Assembly: GCA_943788055.1 (NCBI GenBank)
Contig: CALSOU010000010.1
Span: 138,491 to 202,490, forward strand
Source: an uncultured Saprospiraceae bacterium
Lineage (GTDB): Bacteria > Bacteroidota > Bacteroidia > Chitinophagales > Saprospiraceae
Length of the DNA stretch: 64,000 bases
Reading direction: 5' to 3'
A program made the translations under genes and the position numbers. Below, in pieces: positions 37,821 to 46,578 of the stretch (positions within the stretch are counted from its first letter, which is position 1; each line of letters opens with the position of its first letter). The notes under the pieces were generated by a model, which was given only the letters and a program-made list of their open reading frames with translations, was not told the DNA's origin and ran no database searches.

Positions 37821-39401
37821 CTAATTCTCAATTTCGAAGAAATCAGCAAATATATTCTCTTTCTGCAGTGACTGTGTAGCTTGCTGAATGAACACGTCTG
37901 TAGAAGCGATTATTTCTATTGCCTTGGTACTCATTCCTAGCTGCTGATAGATTTCAGATTTAAGCATTGCCTCACCTATTTCAAGCGAAGATTTAGAAAT
38001 TTCTATATTATTTTCAGAGAAAGGACGAACTATAAATTCATTAATGTCATCTTGTAAAATATCTAAATTAACAGAATCAACTGCGAATAGCTGATTAGCT
38101 AGAATAAGCTCAAACGCTTTTGAGACAACAGACTGTTGAACAATTTTCCTAGTCTCTTTCTGCTCTTCTGACCAGTTTACAAGAATATCAGGAGTAATTC
38201 CACCTTGAGCAATAATCGGTCTATTGAGTAACATAGTACTATATTCCGAACTATCTACTTTTTTGTCAGAATCAAAAGGAGTTTGAATGTATCTGCCCGT
38301 CGGTGTAAAGTATCTTCCTATCGTTAAACGTAAAGCACCTCCATTGGATAAGTCGTATTGTTCTTGCACTAATCCTTTTCCGTAGGATTGCTCCCCTACT
38401 ATTATCGCCTTGTCCCAATCCTGGACCGCCCCAGCAATAATTTCGCTTGCACTTGCCGAATTTTCATTTATAAGCACTGCCAACTTATCAACTTTGTAAA
38501 AAGGTCGGCCTGTGGTATTAAACTCACTTTTACGATCATTACGATCTTTGGTGAAAACCAATAGACGTTTGTCCTCTACAAATAGTTGATTCAATATTTT
38601 TGTAGCTTCCGGAAGATATCCTCCTGGATTATCTCTCAAATCAATAATAAGCTCGTTAATAATTAGATTCTTTTGAAAAAACTCTAAGGCTTTTACAAGA
38701 CCTTCATAGGTATTATCACTAAACTTACTGATTTTAATATATGCTATCTTATCTATCCAATAGTACTCGACATTAGGATATAGTATATTCTCTGGTTTGA
38801 CTTCAATCAATTCCTCTGATTTGTCTAAATGAAGAACTTTAAGATTAAGAACTTCGTCTTGTTGTGCTTTAAGAAAACTCCATTGCTTCTTGATTGGCAT
38901 GTTCTGCCCTGCCAGTATTGAATCATTACTACTGATTATTGCATCACCAAATTCGAGACCGGACAAAGCAGCAGGACTCTCGTCCATCACTTTTGTTACT
39001 CGCAGTGTATCTCTAAAAAGTATCGTTTCAATGCCAATACCTTTATAGTAACCTGACATAGTCTCTTTAACACTCGCAATTGCATCAGGTGTAATATAAA
39101 CACTATGGGGATCTAATTCATTGATAATAGCATTTGTTGCAGCATCGAGCAATAGTTCCTCATCTATCTCATCAACATATCTAGCATCAATTAATCGTAA
39201 AAGCTCTTCAATTCTTCCTATCTGAGAAACTTCTGCATCAAACGACTGGATGAATCTTGATCCGTTGTGACCACCTGTATCTGCTAGTCTATAGCCCACA
39301 AGCATACCAAATGCAGTGAAGGACGCAATTAATAAGGGCAACCATGTGTGATAGGAAAACTTAACTCGATTATTCATGTAGGTGGAACAATTATATTGCA
39401 T
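37821..39401 (-). CDS. S41 C-terminal processing protease
   Basis: A 526-residue periplasmic protease of the CtpA/Prc family. An N-terminal signal anchor (about 20-40) is followed by a helical region, a PDZ domain (about 115-195, GIGIETILF and SGLEFGDAIISSND) and the peptidase core with LRDNPGGYLPEA, NENSASASEI (catalytic Ser within 315-319) and GEQSYGKGLVQ (Lys342), the Ser-Lys dyad. It trims C-termini of envelope proteins. An alternative ATG at 39375-39377 (MNNRVKF) would remove eight residues and gives a more usual N-terminus. Monocistronic, downstream of a 354-base intergenic stretch. Confidence 0.93.
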   Translation of the reverse strand: MQYNCSTYMNNRVKFSYHTWLPLLIASFTAFGMLVGYRLADTGGHNGSRFIQSFDAEVSQIGRIEELLRLIDARYVDEIDEELLLDAATNAIINELDPHSVYITPDAIASVKETMSGYYKGIGIETILFRDTLRVTKVMDESPAALSGLEFGDAIISSNDSILAGQNMPIKKQWSFLKAQQDEVLNLKVLHLDKSEELIEVKPENILYPNVEYYWIDKIAYIKISKFSDNTYEGLVKALEFFQKNLIINELIIDLRDNPGGYLPEATKILNQLFVEDKRLLVFTKDRNDRKSEFNTTGRPFYKVDKLAVLINENSASASEIIAGAVQDWDKAIIVGEQSYGKGLVQEQYDLSNGGALRLTIGRYFTPTGRYIQTPFDSDKKVDSSEYSTMLLNRPIIAQGGITPDILVNWSEEQKETRKIVQQSVVSKAFELILANQLFAVDSVNLDILQDDINEFIVRPFSENNIEISKSSLEIGEAMLKSEIYQQLGMSTKAIEIIASTDVFIQQATQSLQKENIFADFFEIEN

Positions 39402-39755
39402 TAGGGTTTAGCAAATTCACTTTCTCCCCAAAAAAGAAATAGATATATTTTGACTAGTTCTGTATCAAATGTACTGAATAACTAATTCACTACATTCTGC
39501 AAATCTACTCATAACTGCAAGAAATTTGAATCAGAAAACTGAAACAACTATTCGATATTCACAGTCTAGAAAATCTCTATGTTCTAAAAATATTATGAAA
39601 AACCATTTGAATCGTGATATTTTATTTCAAAAACATGAAAAATATTAAATGAAAAATCGAGTAAAAATTTGACATAATCGATAATTTATTATTAATTGCT
39701 GCAGAATCCATATAAAGATGGATCGAGACTGAATATTTAAAATAATTTACACCAT
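39402..39755. other. Intergenic, 354 bases, between divergent genes
   Basis: Very AT-rich spacer between the S41 protease and START-like genes. It must hold both promoters. TTTGACATAATCGATAATTT at 39667-39686 is a possible promoter for the plus-strand gene, but it does not fit TAnnTTTG well. No coding sequence or stable hairpin recognised. Confidence 0.5.
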
Positions 39756-40133
39756 ATGAGTAGAGTTAAATTTGACATGGAGTTCCTTTTCCGTGCTTCG
39801 CCAGCTATAGTCTATAGATTTATCACTACGCCTTCATGCATTGTGAGATGGTTCTGCGATACCGCTGATATTACTGGCGATATTTATACTTTCACATGGG
39901 AAGGTTTTGATGAAGTTGCTGAGTTAATAGACGACATTGAGGAAGAAAGATTGCGATTTCACTGGGAAGATGGAGAAGAAGGCGAATACTTGGAATTTAG
40001 GATGTATAAAAGTGAGGTTACAAACGAAACTATACTTGAAATAACTGATTTTGCAGATGATGACGAAGTTGAGGATCAAAAGCAACTGTGGAAATCTCAG
40101 CTTGACGTTATGAGATCTGAAATGGGTGGATAA
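39756..40133 (+). CDS. START-like (SRPBCC) domain protein
   Basis: A 125-residue cytosolic protein with an SRPBCC/AHSA1 fold pattern: MSRVKFDMEFLFRASPAIVYRFIT, where the domain usually begins with a strand and a helix, then VRWFCDTADITGDIYTFTWEG, RLRFHWEDGEEGEYLEF and a long C-terminal helix (DQKQLWKSQLDVMRSE). It is strongly acidic. Such proteins bind hydrophobic ligands or act as Hsp90-associated factors; in Bacteroidota the role is unknown. Convergent with the outer-membrane remnant, with three bases between stops. Confidence 0.8.
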   Translation: MSRVKFDMEFLFRASPAIVYRFITTPSCIVRWFCDTADITGDIYTFTWEGFDEVAELIDDIEEERLRFHWEDGEEGEYLEFRMYKSEVTNETILEITDFADDDEVEDQKQLWKSQLDVMRSEMGG

Positions 40134-40136
40134 GCT

Positions 40137-41022
40137 TTAGTAATATTGTCCCAGACCGATCACAAAATGATCTGTTTTAAAATCTGTTAAACTTCTTCCG
40201 TAATCAACTCTCAACATAGCATTGTAAATCGGTTTGTATAAAATTCTAACTCCCAACCCTCCTAATGCATGTGATTGACCTCCTGAGAATTGCTCGCCTG
40301 ACTCTCTTATCCAACCAATATCTATAAAACTGATTGCTTGCAGTTGCCATTTTGGTAAATTAAATCCAATAGCACGAATTTCGCAGTTGACAGTAGAAAT
40401 TGCAGTTCCTCTTTGGATTCGGTCACCAACACCTCTAATATTTCTATAACTATCAATTACAAATGGGGCAAAAGGTGTGTCATAATTTGATGAAACACCG
40501 AGCGACAATCTAGCAGCCCAATAGACTTTTGAATTAATAGGTTCATAATAACTCATATCTGCTTCGGCAATGTGAAAGTACTCCGAAGACTCAAAAGTTA
40601 CTACACCTTGATACTGGGCAGCCCATCGAAATTCTTTCAGCCTAAAGTCAGTATGTTCGATCTTTTCCTGAGTAAATCTCACTTTCGATAGACTTTTAGT
40701 CAAGGTCAAATCAGTTGGAATATCATAGGAATAGATTTGATCCCCTGCCCTTTCGTATTACTCGACAAAAATACCTTGAGATAATTCTACAACTATTGAC
40801 GGATTTAAACGATAAAGTAATCCCGGTTGAAAAAGAAAATATCATAATTTTAAAATATTCGTTCTTGAAAAAAGTACAATGGCTCAACTGAAGACCATTT
40901 CAACAAATTCAAATGGTAACCCCACCTTCTATTGGTTCTTGTTTTTTTGAGATATTGCTGTCCTTTTGGGCGAAAGCCCAAACAGTTAGCAATATAAAAA
41001 TCAGTGAAAAATTAAATCTCAT
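40137..41022 (-). pseudogene. BamA/Omp85-like outer-membrane barrel remnant
   Basis: ATG 41022 opens a signal peptide (MRFNFSLIFILLTVWAFAQ) that soon runs out of frame at a TGA near 40914. Barrel-like sequence resumes as PGLLYRLNPSIVVELSQG, is cut by an in-frame TAA at about 40759, and continues YERAGDQIYSY into an open frame to the end, FVIGLGQYY. The last 190 residues hold SYRNIRGVGDRIQRGTA, resembling the RGxxxxRGT stretch of surface-antigen (D15) barrels. POTRA domains are absent in the available length. The start is one base after the DUF547 gene stop, so it was the second gene of that operon. Confidence 0.65.
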
Positions 41023-41023
41023 T

Positions 41024-42559
41024 TTATCGAATAGAATACCGCAAGCCCAGATTATAAGTGCCAGCTACACCATGAACAGTCGGAAGATACTTGTTTTGAA
41101 AATAACTTGATAATAACTCTACTTCAAAATCTGAAGTAATCTGATACTTGGCTCCAATCCCAAATTGATAGAAGTAATCAAACTCCCTTTGCCAAAATGG
41201 CGAAAATCCGCCAAGCGAATAAATAGTAGTCATTGGTGTCGGAAAATAACTTAGGATTCCAATAACAGGTGTAGAGGTTCTAAAAGCTCCTTGATCAAGA
41301 TCAAAGCTAATATCTTCAATGATAATATCGATTTCAGTGAATATTGACCATTTCGAGGATAGCGTAAAGTCATTAAAAAACTGATTTTGAAATACTGCTC
41401 CACTCCAATCAATGAATGGCTTATCTCCACTCTCACCTTCGAGTTGTGTACCAATCGGAAAAGTAAATGTAGATTGAATCGAGAAATTTGGCCAACTAGG
41501 TACAGGAGCTATGCGAACCTGAAGTCCAAGTGCAGTCAAACCTGTTCTTTCAGAGGTTAGATTACCTCTTGAGAAGAAGTCAATCACTTGACCTGACGGG
41601 AAATGATTGGTCACTGTACGGAATCGTCCGGAAACTCCTGCGTTAAATCTATTTGAAACACCATAGAGGGCATTAAAAGCAGAGGTAAAGAACGTTGATC
41701 GATTGTTGTTTGTCCGGTCAATTTGAGAATACAGATTGTTAAAAACTTTGAGTTCGTAAGTTCCCTTTGGTATTGCTGCAGACACAATGTATCTATAGGC
41801 ACTGTTTCCGTCAATCAATGGCAATAATGATACATCTTGATCATTCAGACTCCAATCATAATTGTAATAATTTATCCTCAATGACTCATCTATAATATCT
41901 ATTCGATAATTGTTGATAAACTGTATTATCTTCTTTGATGATCTGCCAAAATCAGTAGCGTACCAATTGAAAATCTGAGAAATTTGGAAGTCGCTATTGG
42001 AGTACTTTATAAACTCTGGATTATTTAGTGCTATGCGAGCTTGTCGATCAAGTTGCTGCTCCAATATTTCTCCTCGATAAACAACTTCTATGATTGGAGG
42101 ACATCCAATCGCACCGCATACTAGTACAAAATGTAACCTTGGGTCTTCAAAGTGATTTAGAAGCTTTGATTTTTCGTAATTATTTAAGGTAGTCAGTTCT
42201 CCCTCAATGAGGATTTTATTTCTATCAAAAAATCCAGAAACCTCTTGAACAGTTGAAATCGGGTAATTTTCCAAGACTTGATTAATCACCATTATATTAT
42301 AGGCATTGATTCGAAATGCTTTTAAGTCAAACTCACTTACATTAGTTAAATTCGCTTGACTAATGTACGAAACTAGGAAAGAAATATCTGGATCATCTGA
42401 TAATCCTTTGTAGTCTATTGTTCCTTTTGAGGAAACATGCAACCCAAGTACTTTATCAAGAAGAGTATTGAATTCTTGTAAGCTTTTTACCTGAGCATTG
42501 CTAGCCGAAAATATAAATGAAAGGAATAATATAAGAGACCACCTATTACTATGAAGCAT
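41024..42559 (-). CDS. DUF547 protein fused to an outer-membrane-like beta domain
   Basis: About 511 residues. After a signal peptide (SLILFLSFIFSASNAQ), residues about 20-240 match DUF547: KAFRINAYNIMVINQVLENY, GFFDRNKILIEGELTTLNNY and HFVLVCGAIGCPPI. The C-terminal half is rich in aromatic and alternating residues with Gly turns, and ends LGLRYSIR, as in outer-membrane barrels. The start at ATG 42557-42559 (MLHSNRW) precedes the signal peptide directly; an upstream ATG at 42598 would add 13 residues. Function is unknown. It is followed after one base by the broken barrel gene. Confidence 0.75.
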   Translation of the reverse strand: MLHSNRWSLILFLSFIFSASNAQVKSLQEFNTLLDKVLGLHVSSKGTIDYKGLSDDPDISFLVSYISQANLTNVSEFDLKAFRINAYNIMVINQVLENYPISTVQEVSGFFDRNKILIEGELTTLNNYEKSKLLNHFEDPRLHFVLVCGAIGCPPIIEVVYRGEILEQQLDRQARIALNNPEFIKYSNSDFQISQIFNWYATDFGRSSKKIIQFINNYRIDIIDESLRINYYNYDWSLNDQDVSLLPLIDGNSAYRYIVSAAIPKGTYELKVFNNLYSQIDRTNNNRSTFFTSAFNALYGVSNRFNAGVSGRFRTVTNHFPSGQVIDFFSRGNLTSERTGLTALGLQVRIAPVPSWPNFSIQSTFTFPIGTQLEGESGDKPFIDWSGAVFQNQFFNDFTLSSKWSIFTEIDIIIEDISFDLDQGAFRTSTPVIGILSYFPTPMTTIYSLGGFSPFWQREFDYFYQFGIGAKYQITSDFEVELLSSYFQNKYLPTVHGVAGTYNLGLRYSIR

Positions 42560-42653
42560 TATGTATTGTTTTGATATCCACTTGAAACAGATAGTCAATA
42601 GGAAAAGGGATTAGACTTCAAATAAATTGATCGTAAATGACGAGACCCGACAA

Positions 42654-43724
42654 TTAGTTGACTGGAACGATACCACCTTCGGCTAATATCTGATCATAGT
42701 ACTTCTTTAACCACTTGTTGGACCAACCTTTAATAAAAGTAGTAGACATAATATCCTTCACGTCATCTCGAGTCATTTTTACTTCAGACATGATTACATT
42801 GATATTATTTTGGCTTAAGGCCAAAGTCTTAACAGCAAAGAAAAGAGGCCACATACAAGCGAGACGTATACGATGCTGATGCGTAGGAAATGCCGCGATA
42901 TATTCTAAACCATACCTCAGATGTCGCTCAGCTTTCTCGGTAAGTTTGTTTACAACTTGTAATGCTTTATGTTGATTTTCAGGAAGGAACAACTGATCAC
43001 GAGAAACTCCAGCTTCATCAAGGAACTCTTGAGGAGTAAAAACCCAACCTCTTTCGTAGTCTTTTTTCATCCCTCTCAAAATATTTACAGTCTGTAATGC
43101 GAGACCATATTCTCGAGACAAGGGCATTAATTCTTCTTTTTTCGCCTTGATCTTTGGAGAATGGTAAGCGAAAACGTCAGTAATAAGATATCCCACGCGT
43201 CCAGCAACCTCGTGCATGTAGTCATCCATTTCGGCCTCAGTCTGAATATAGGGGCCTTGTACCTGCCAACGAGCCATACCTTCAGTAGTGTCGGATACAT
43301 GCTTAGTGATCGATTCTTGTATCTCTTTCGGGAAAGTTTGTAAGTGATTCACTAAAACCTCGGCATTCTGTGCAACTTGTACTTCAGGATCATTCCCATC
43401 TAGGTCATTCAGTTGATCTGTAAGAACTTTTACGGACTTCTTTCCTGCTAAAATTTCATACCACAGATAAAGTAACCTTACTTTACGATCAGGCTCCATT
43501 ACCTCATTATCCTCTAAAATATCAGAAACACGCAGTAATAAGTAAGCAAGCATAATGGAATCTTTAACTATTCCAGGAAGCTGCTTGATCGAAAGAGTAA
43601 AAGTCCTACTAACAGACTCTAACATCTTTGCATAGTTAGTAATCGAAGAATTCTGTTGATTCAAAAGTGTATAATTTATTTTGTCACATGATCGCCTTAG
43701 TCTAGACGAGATGCTAAAATACAA
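42654..43724 (-). CDS. Squalene/phytoene synthase family protein
   Basis: A 356-residue head-to-head prenyl transferase, probably joining two farnesyl diphosphates. SRTFTLSIKQLPG (39-51) and the first Asp motif DILED (68-72) are normal. The second motif, usually NIIRDYxED, reads NILRGMKKDYERGW (214-227): the first Asp is Gly218 and the Glu is Lys221, while Asp222 remains. The downstream CMWPLFFAVKTLAL helix fits the family. Start uncertain; the conserved part begins near residue 30. No hopanoid or carotenoid genes are adjacent. Confidence 0.85.
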   Translation of the reverse strand: MYFSISSRLRRSCDKINYTLLNQQNSSITNYAKMLESVSRTFTLSIKQLPGIVKDSIMLAYLLLRVSDILEDNEVMEPDRKVRLLYLWYEILAGKKSVKVLTDQLNDLDGNDPEVQVAQNAEVLVNHLQTFPKEIQESITKHVSDTTEGMARWQVQGPYIQTEAEMDDYMHEVAGRVGYLITDVFAYHSPKIKAKKEELMPLSREYGLALQTVNILRGMKKDYERGWVFTPQEFLDEAGVSRDQLFLPENQHKALQVVNKLTEKAERHLRYGLEYIAAFPTHQHRIRLACMWPLFFAVKTLALSQNNINVIMSEVKMTRDDVKDIMSTTFIKGWSNKWLKKYYDQILAEGGIVPVN

Positions 43725-43837
43725 ATTTTAGACAACTTAAGCTAAACTGAATAGTAGGCAAGGATAGTACATAATAGTTAAGGGCAGACTACAAAAATAA
43801 AAAGCTGATAATTTTTCACAGTGCGCAGTACGGAGCA

Positions 43838-43869
43838 TAAAAAAAAAGCAACTGTTTACACAATTGCTT
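43838..43869 (-). terminator. Terminator after the tRNA pair
   Basis: On the minus strand AAGCAATTGT pairs with ACAGTTGCTT (one G-U pair) over GTAA, followed by a run of T (43847-43839). It begins 11 bases past tRNA-Leu. Confidence 0.85.
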
Positions 43870-43879
43870 CCCAATATCT

Positions 43880-43966
43880 TGGTACCCGAGGCGGGACTTG
43901 AACCCGCACGCTCCAAAGAGCACAGGATTTTAAGTCCTGCGTGTCTACCAATTCCACCACTCGGGC
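43880..43966 (-). tRNA. tRNA-Leu (UAA)
   Basis: Acceptor arms GCCCGAG and CTCGGGT, discriminator A and an encoded CCA (43882-43880). Anticodon loop CTTAAAA gives anticodon UAA. A long variable arm (TGCTCTTTGGAGC) is as expected for leucine, and the T loop is GTTCAAGTC. Downstream of tRNA-Gly by 23 bases in one transcript. Confidence 0.97.
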
Positions 43967-43989
43967 GTATTCTAGAAGAACACTTTGTG

Positions 43990-44062
<73 letters not shown>

Positions 44063-44085
44063 TTGTGCCTCTTTTACGGCGGGTG

Positions 44086-44093
44086 CAAATATA
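44086..44093 (-). promoter_or_regulatory. Bacteroidota -7 box of the tRNA operon
   Basis: Minus-strand TATATTTG followed by CACC fits TAnnTTTG, 23 bases before the tRNA-Gly 5' end. Confidence 0.55.
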
Positions 44094-44389
44094 ATACTAT
44101 TTAGCTATGTCTAGAAGCATAACAATAAAAAAAGTAAGATTTTTACTAGTTCTGAACGCATTTCATTCGTTTACAATTCATTAGACTTGCAAGATAGTTC
44201 CAAAATATTTCTATTAAAATAGATATTTCAAATTCGGATCATCGAGCGATTAAACAATATTGTCAAAGTGCTTACACATTGAGAGATCAAGAACGTCCAA
44301 CTCTACCACAATTGAAATAGGATTTTGTTCAATCAAATAAAAGTTCGCAGATTATCATTTTCGGCTTAACTTGGTACAAAGTAATATCT
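44094..44389. other. Intergenic between tRNA operon and galK
   Basis: AT-rich spacer holding two divergent promoters. An imperfect palindrome (ATTTCTATT with AATAGATAT) around 44206-44226 could be an operator for galK, but this is weak. No open frame of note. Confidence 0.4.
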
Positions 44390-45520
44390 ATGGATAACCA
44401 AGCATCAGTAGTTTCTTTTGCCCCAGGTAGAATCAACCTTATCGGCGAACACACTGACTATAACGACGGCTTTGTTTTACCAGCTGCAATTGATCTAGGG
44501 TGTTCATGTCGTATGAGAAAGAATAACAAACGCCTGCTCAACATTTGGGCAGATGACATTGATGAATTCTACAGTTTTGACTTAAAAACAAAACAGAGAT
44601 TGGAGACCATTCCTACATGGTTCAAGTACTTTTTGGGCGTATTCCAGGAAATGAGTAAACAAGACGAGGATCTTTCCGGCATTGATCTTAACTTTTCCAG
44701 TACTATTCCAATCGGTGCTGGACTAAGCTCATCTGCTGCTATGACATGTAGTTTAGCGATCGGGATTAATGAACTGTTCTCGTTAGGTATACCAAAGAAG
44801 GAGTTAATGTATATCGCTCAAAAAGCAGAACACAACTGTGTAGGAATCCAATGTGGAATAATGGATCAGTTTGCAAGTATATACTCAAAAGCAGCTCAAG
44901 TAAATCTATTAAACTGCAATACTATGACATTCCAACCTATTCCTTTTGAGTTAGGTGCTTTTGAAATTGTATTGGTTAATAGTGGTGTTTCACATGAGCT
45001 CGCTTCATCAGAATACAATAAAAGAAGAAAAACTTGTGAGTCTGTTGTTGAAAAAGCAAAAGTTCGAAATATCTCAATCAAAAGTGTAAGTGACTTAAAT
45101 CTTGATACTCTGAACATGTTAAAACCAGCTTTAACAGATATTGAGTACAAACGTGCTACGCATGTTATTAAAGAAAATAATCGAGTCCTAAAAGCTGCTG
45201 CTGCACTTCAAAACAGCAATATCCTTGAACTCGGAAAATTGATATACGATTCTCATAGTAGCTTGAACGAACAATATGAAGTAAGCTGTGATGAACTCAA
45301 TTTTTTGGTAGACGCAACTAAAGAGTTGGACTATGTTCTAGGAAGTAGAATGATGGGTGGAGGATTCGGAGGGTGTACACTAAATATCGTTGCACAAGAG
45401 CACCAGAGATTGTTCCGCCAAAAAATCAGTAGTTCATTTCAAAAGATTTTCAGTACCGAGCCCGAAATATATGATGTAAAAATTTCAGAAGGTGCCCAAA
45501 TTTTATCAGAATCTAATTAG
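44390..45520 (+). CDS. galK: Galactokinase
   Basis: A 376-residue GHMP kinase that phosphorylates alpha-D-galactose at C1, the first step of the Leloir pathway. Diagnostic motifs are PGRINLIGEHTDYNDGFVLP (11-30, galactose signature), GAGLSSSAAMTCSLA (ATP-binding motif 2, about 107-121), CGIMDQFAS with the catalytic Asp, and MMGGGFGGCTL (motif 3). Length is standard. It is convergent with galM, one base separating the stops, so the two Leloir genes are paired but separately promoted. galT and galE are not in the window. Confidence 0.97.
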   Translation: MDNQASVVSFAPGRINLIGEHTDYNDGFVLPAAIDLGCSCRMRKNNKRLLNIWADDIDEFYSFDLKTKQRLETIPTWFKYFLGVFQEMSKQDEDLSGIDLNFSSTIPIGAGLSSSAAMTCSLAIGINELFSLGIPKKELMYIAQKAEHNCVGIQCGIMDQFASIYSKAAQVNLLNCNTMTFQPIPFELGAFEIVLVNSGVSHELASSEYNKRRKTCESVVEKAKVRNISIKSVSDLNLDTLNMLKPALTDIEYKRATHVIKENNRVLKAAAALQNSNILELGKLIYDSHSSLNEQYEVSCDELNFLVDATKELDYVLGSRMMGGGFGGCTLNIVAQEHQRLFRQKISSSFQKIFSTEPEIYDVKISEGAQILSESN

Positions 45521-45521
45521 G

Positions 45522-46514
45522 CTAAAAACTCTGAACTCTATAGGTTGTTTTTTGGGTGTATGATTCACCTTTTCTTAAAATAGGGCTTGGAAAATGAGCG
45601 TGATTTGGCGAGTCAGGAAAATGCTGCGCTTCTAAACAAAATCCCGAATAGGGAGAATACTCCCCACCGTTCTTGTTTGCAATATCAGATAAGCCATTTG
45701 CTGTAAAGAACTGTATTCCTGGCTGATCAGTATAGCACTCTAGTCTGAGTCTTGATCTCTCAGAAGTTACAGTCGCAGCTAATCGTTCGGATGTTATTCG
45801 ACCTATAACATAATTGTGATCATAGCCATTCGTCTTAGCTAGAAGTGGTGTATTGAAATGATCAGAGTTTATTCGTCTACTTTTTCGAAAATCCATGACA
45901 GTATTGTCTACCGCTTGAATTACGCCAGTAGGTATGCTTTCATCATCAACTGGCAGAAAATGCTGTGCATTAATTTGAAAACTGTGATCAAGAACAGTAC
46001 CGTTCGATTCACCATTCAAATTAAAATAACAATGATTTGTCAAATTGCAGATGGTATCTTCGTCAGATTCAGCTTGGTACTCAATAATAAGCTCATTATC
46101 GTTGGAAAGGGAATAGCTAACTAAGACAAGCATCTTCCAAGGATATTTATTCTCTCCAGAAGGACTTTCATAACCAAATGTGATGGAATGAGGGTCTTGC
46201 TTTACTACATTCCATATTTTGTTTCCGAAACGCTCGATCCCTCCATGTATATGATTAGGACCATTATTGATGTCAAGATGGTATTGAACTCCATTGAGCG
46301 TAAATGTACCCTTTGCAATTCGGTTCGCATATCGGCCCACTATGCATCCAAAACTAGGATGTTTCTTTTGATATCTTTGATTTTCATTAAACCCAAGAAC
46401 AATATCAATTTTATTACCTTGACCGTCCTGCACTAACCATGATTTGATGGTTGCACCCCAATTAAGTAGCTCTACTTTGGAATCACGGTTTTCGAGAAAA
46501 AAAGATTTAATCAT
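45522..46514 (-). CDS. galM: Aldose 1-epimerase (mutarotase)
   Basis: Interconverts alpha and beta anomers of galactose, supplying the alpha form to GalK. Visible family motifs are VGRYANRIAKGTF, HIHGGIERFGNKIWNV, LTNHCYFNLNGESNG (catalytic His) and SGFCLEAQHFPDSPNHAHFPS (catalytic Glu near the C-terminus). I choose ATG 46512-46514 (MIKSFFL), 330 residues. The frame extends to an ATG at 46541, but that start lies inside the terminator hairpin of the preceding gene. Residues 1-25 after the chosen start fit the usual beginning of GalM. Confidence 0.95.
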   Translation of the reverse strand: MIKSFFLENRDSKVELLNWGATIKSWLVQDGQGNKIDIVLGFNENQRYQKKHPSFGCIVGRYANRIAKGTFTLNGVQYHLDINNGPNHIHGGIERFGNKIWNVVKQDPHSITFGYESPSGENKYPWKMLVLVSYSLSNDNELIIEYQAESDEDTICNLTNHCYFNLNGESNGTVLDHSFQINAQHFLPVDDESIPTGVIQAVDNTVMDFRKSRRINSDHFNTPLLAKTNGYDHNYVIGRITSERLAATVTSERSRLRLECYTDQPGIQFFTANGLSDIANKNGGEYSPYSGFCLEAQHFPDSPNHAHFPSPILRKGESYTQKTTYRVQSF

Positions 46515-46526
46515 CACACTGCGTGT

Positions 46527-46560
46527 AAACAAAAATGGCACGTCTTGAGACGTGCCATTT
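46527..46560 (-). terminator. Terminator of the T9SS cassette
   Basis: Minus-strand AAATGGCACGTC pairs with GACGTGCCATTT around a 4-base loop and continues as TTGTTT. It lies 18 bases past the 1142-residue CHU gene and defines the galM start. Confidence 0.9.
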
Positions 46561-46578
46561 ATTTCTGTAATCTTAATT

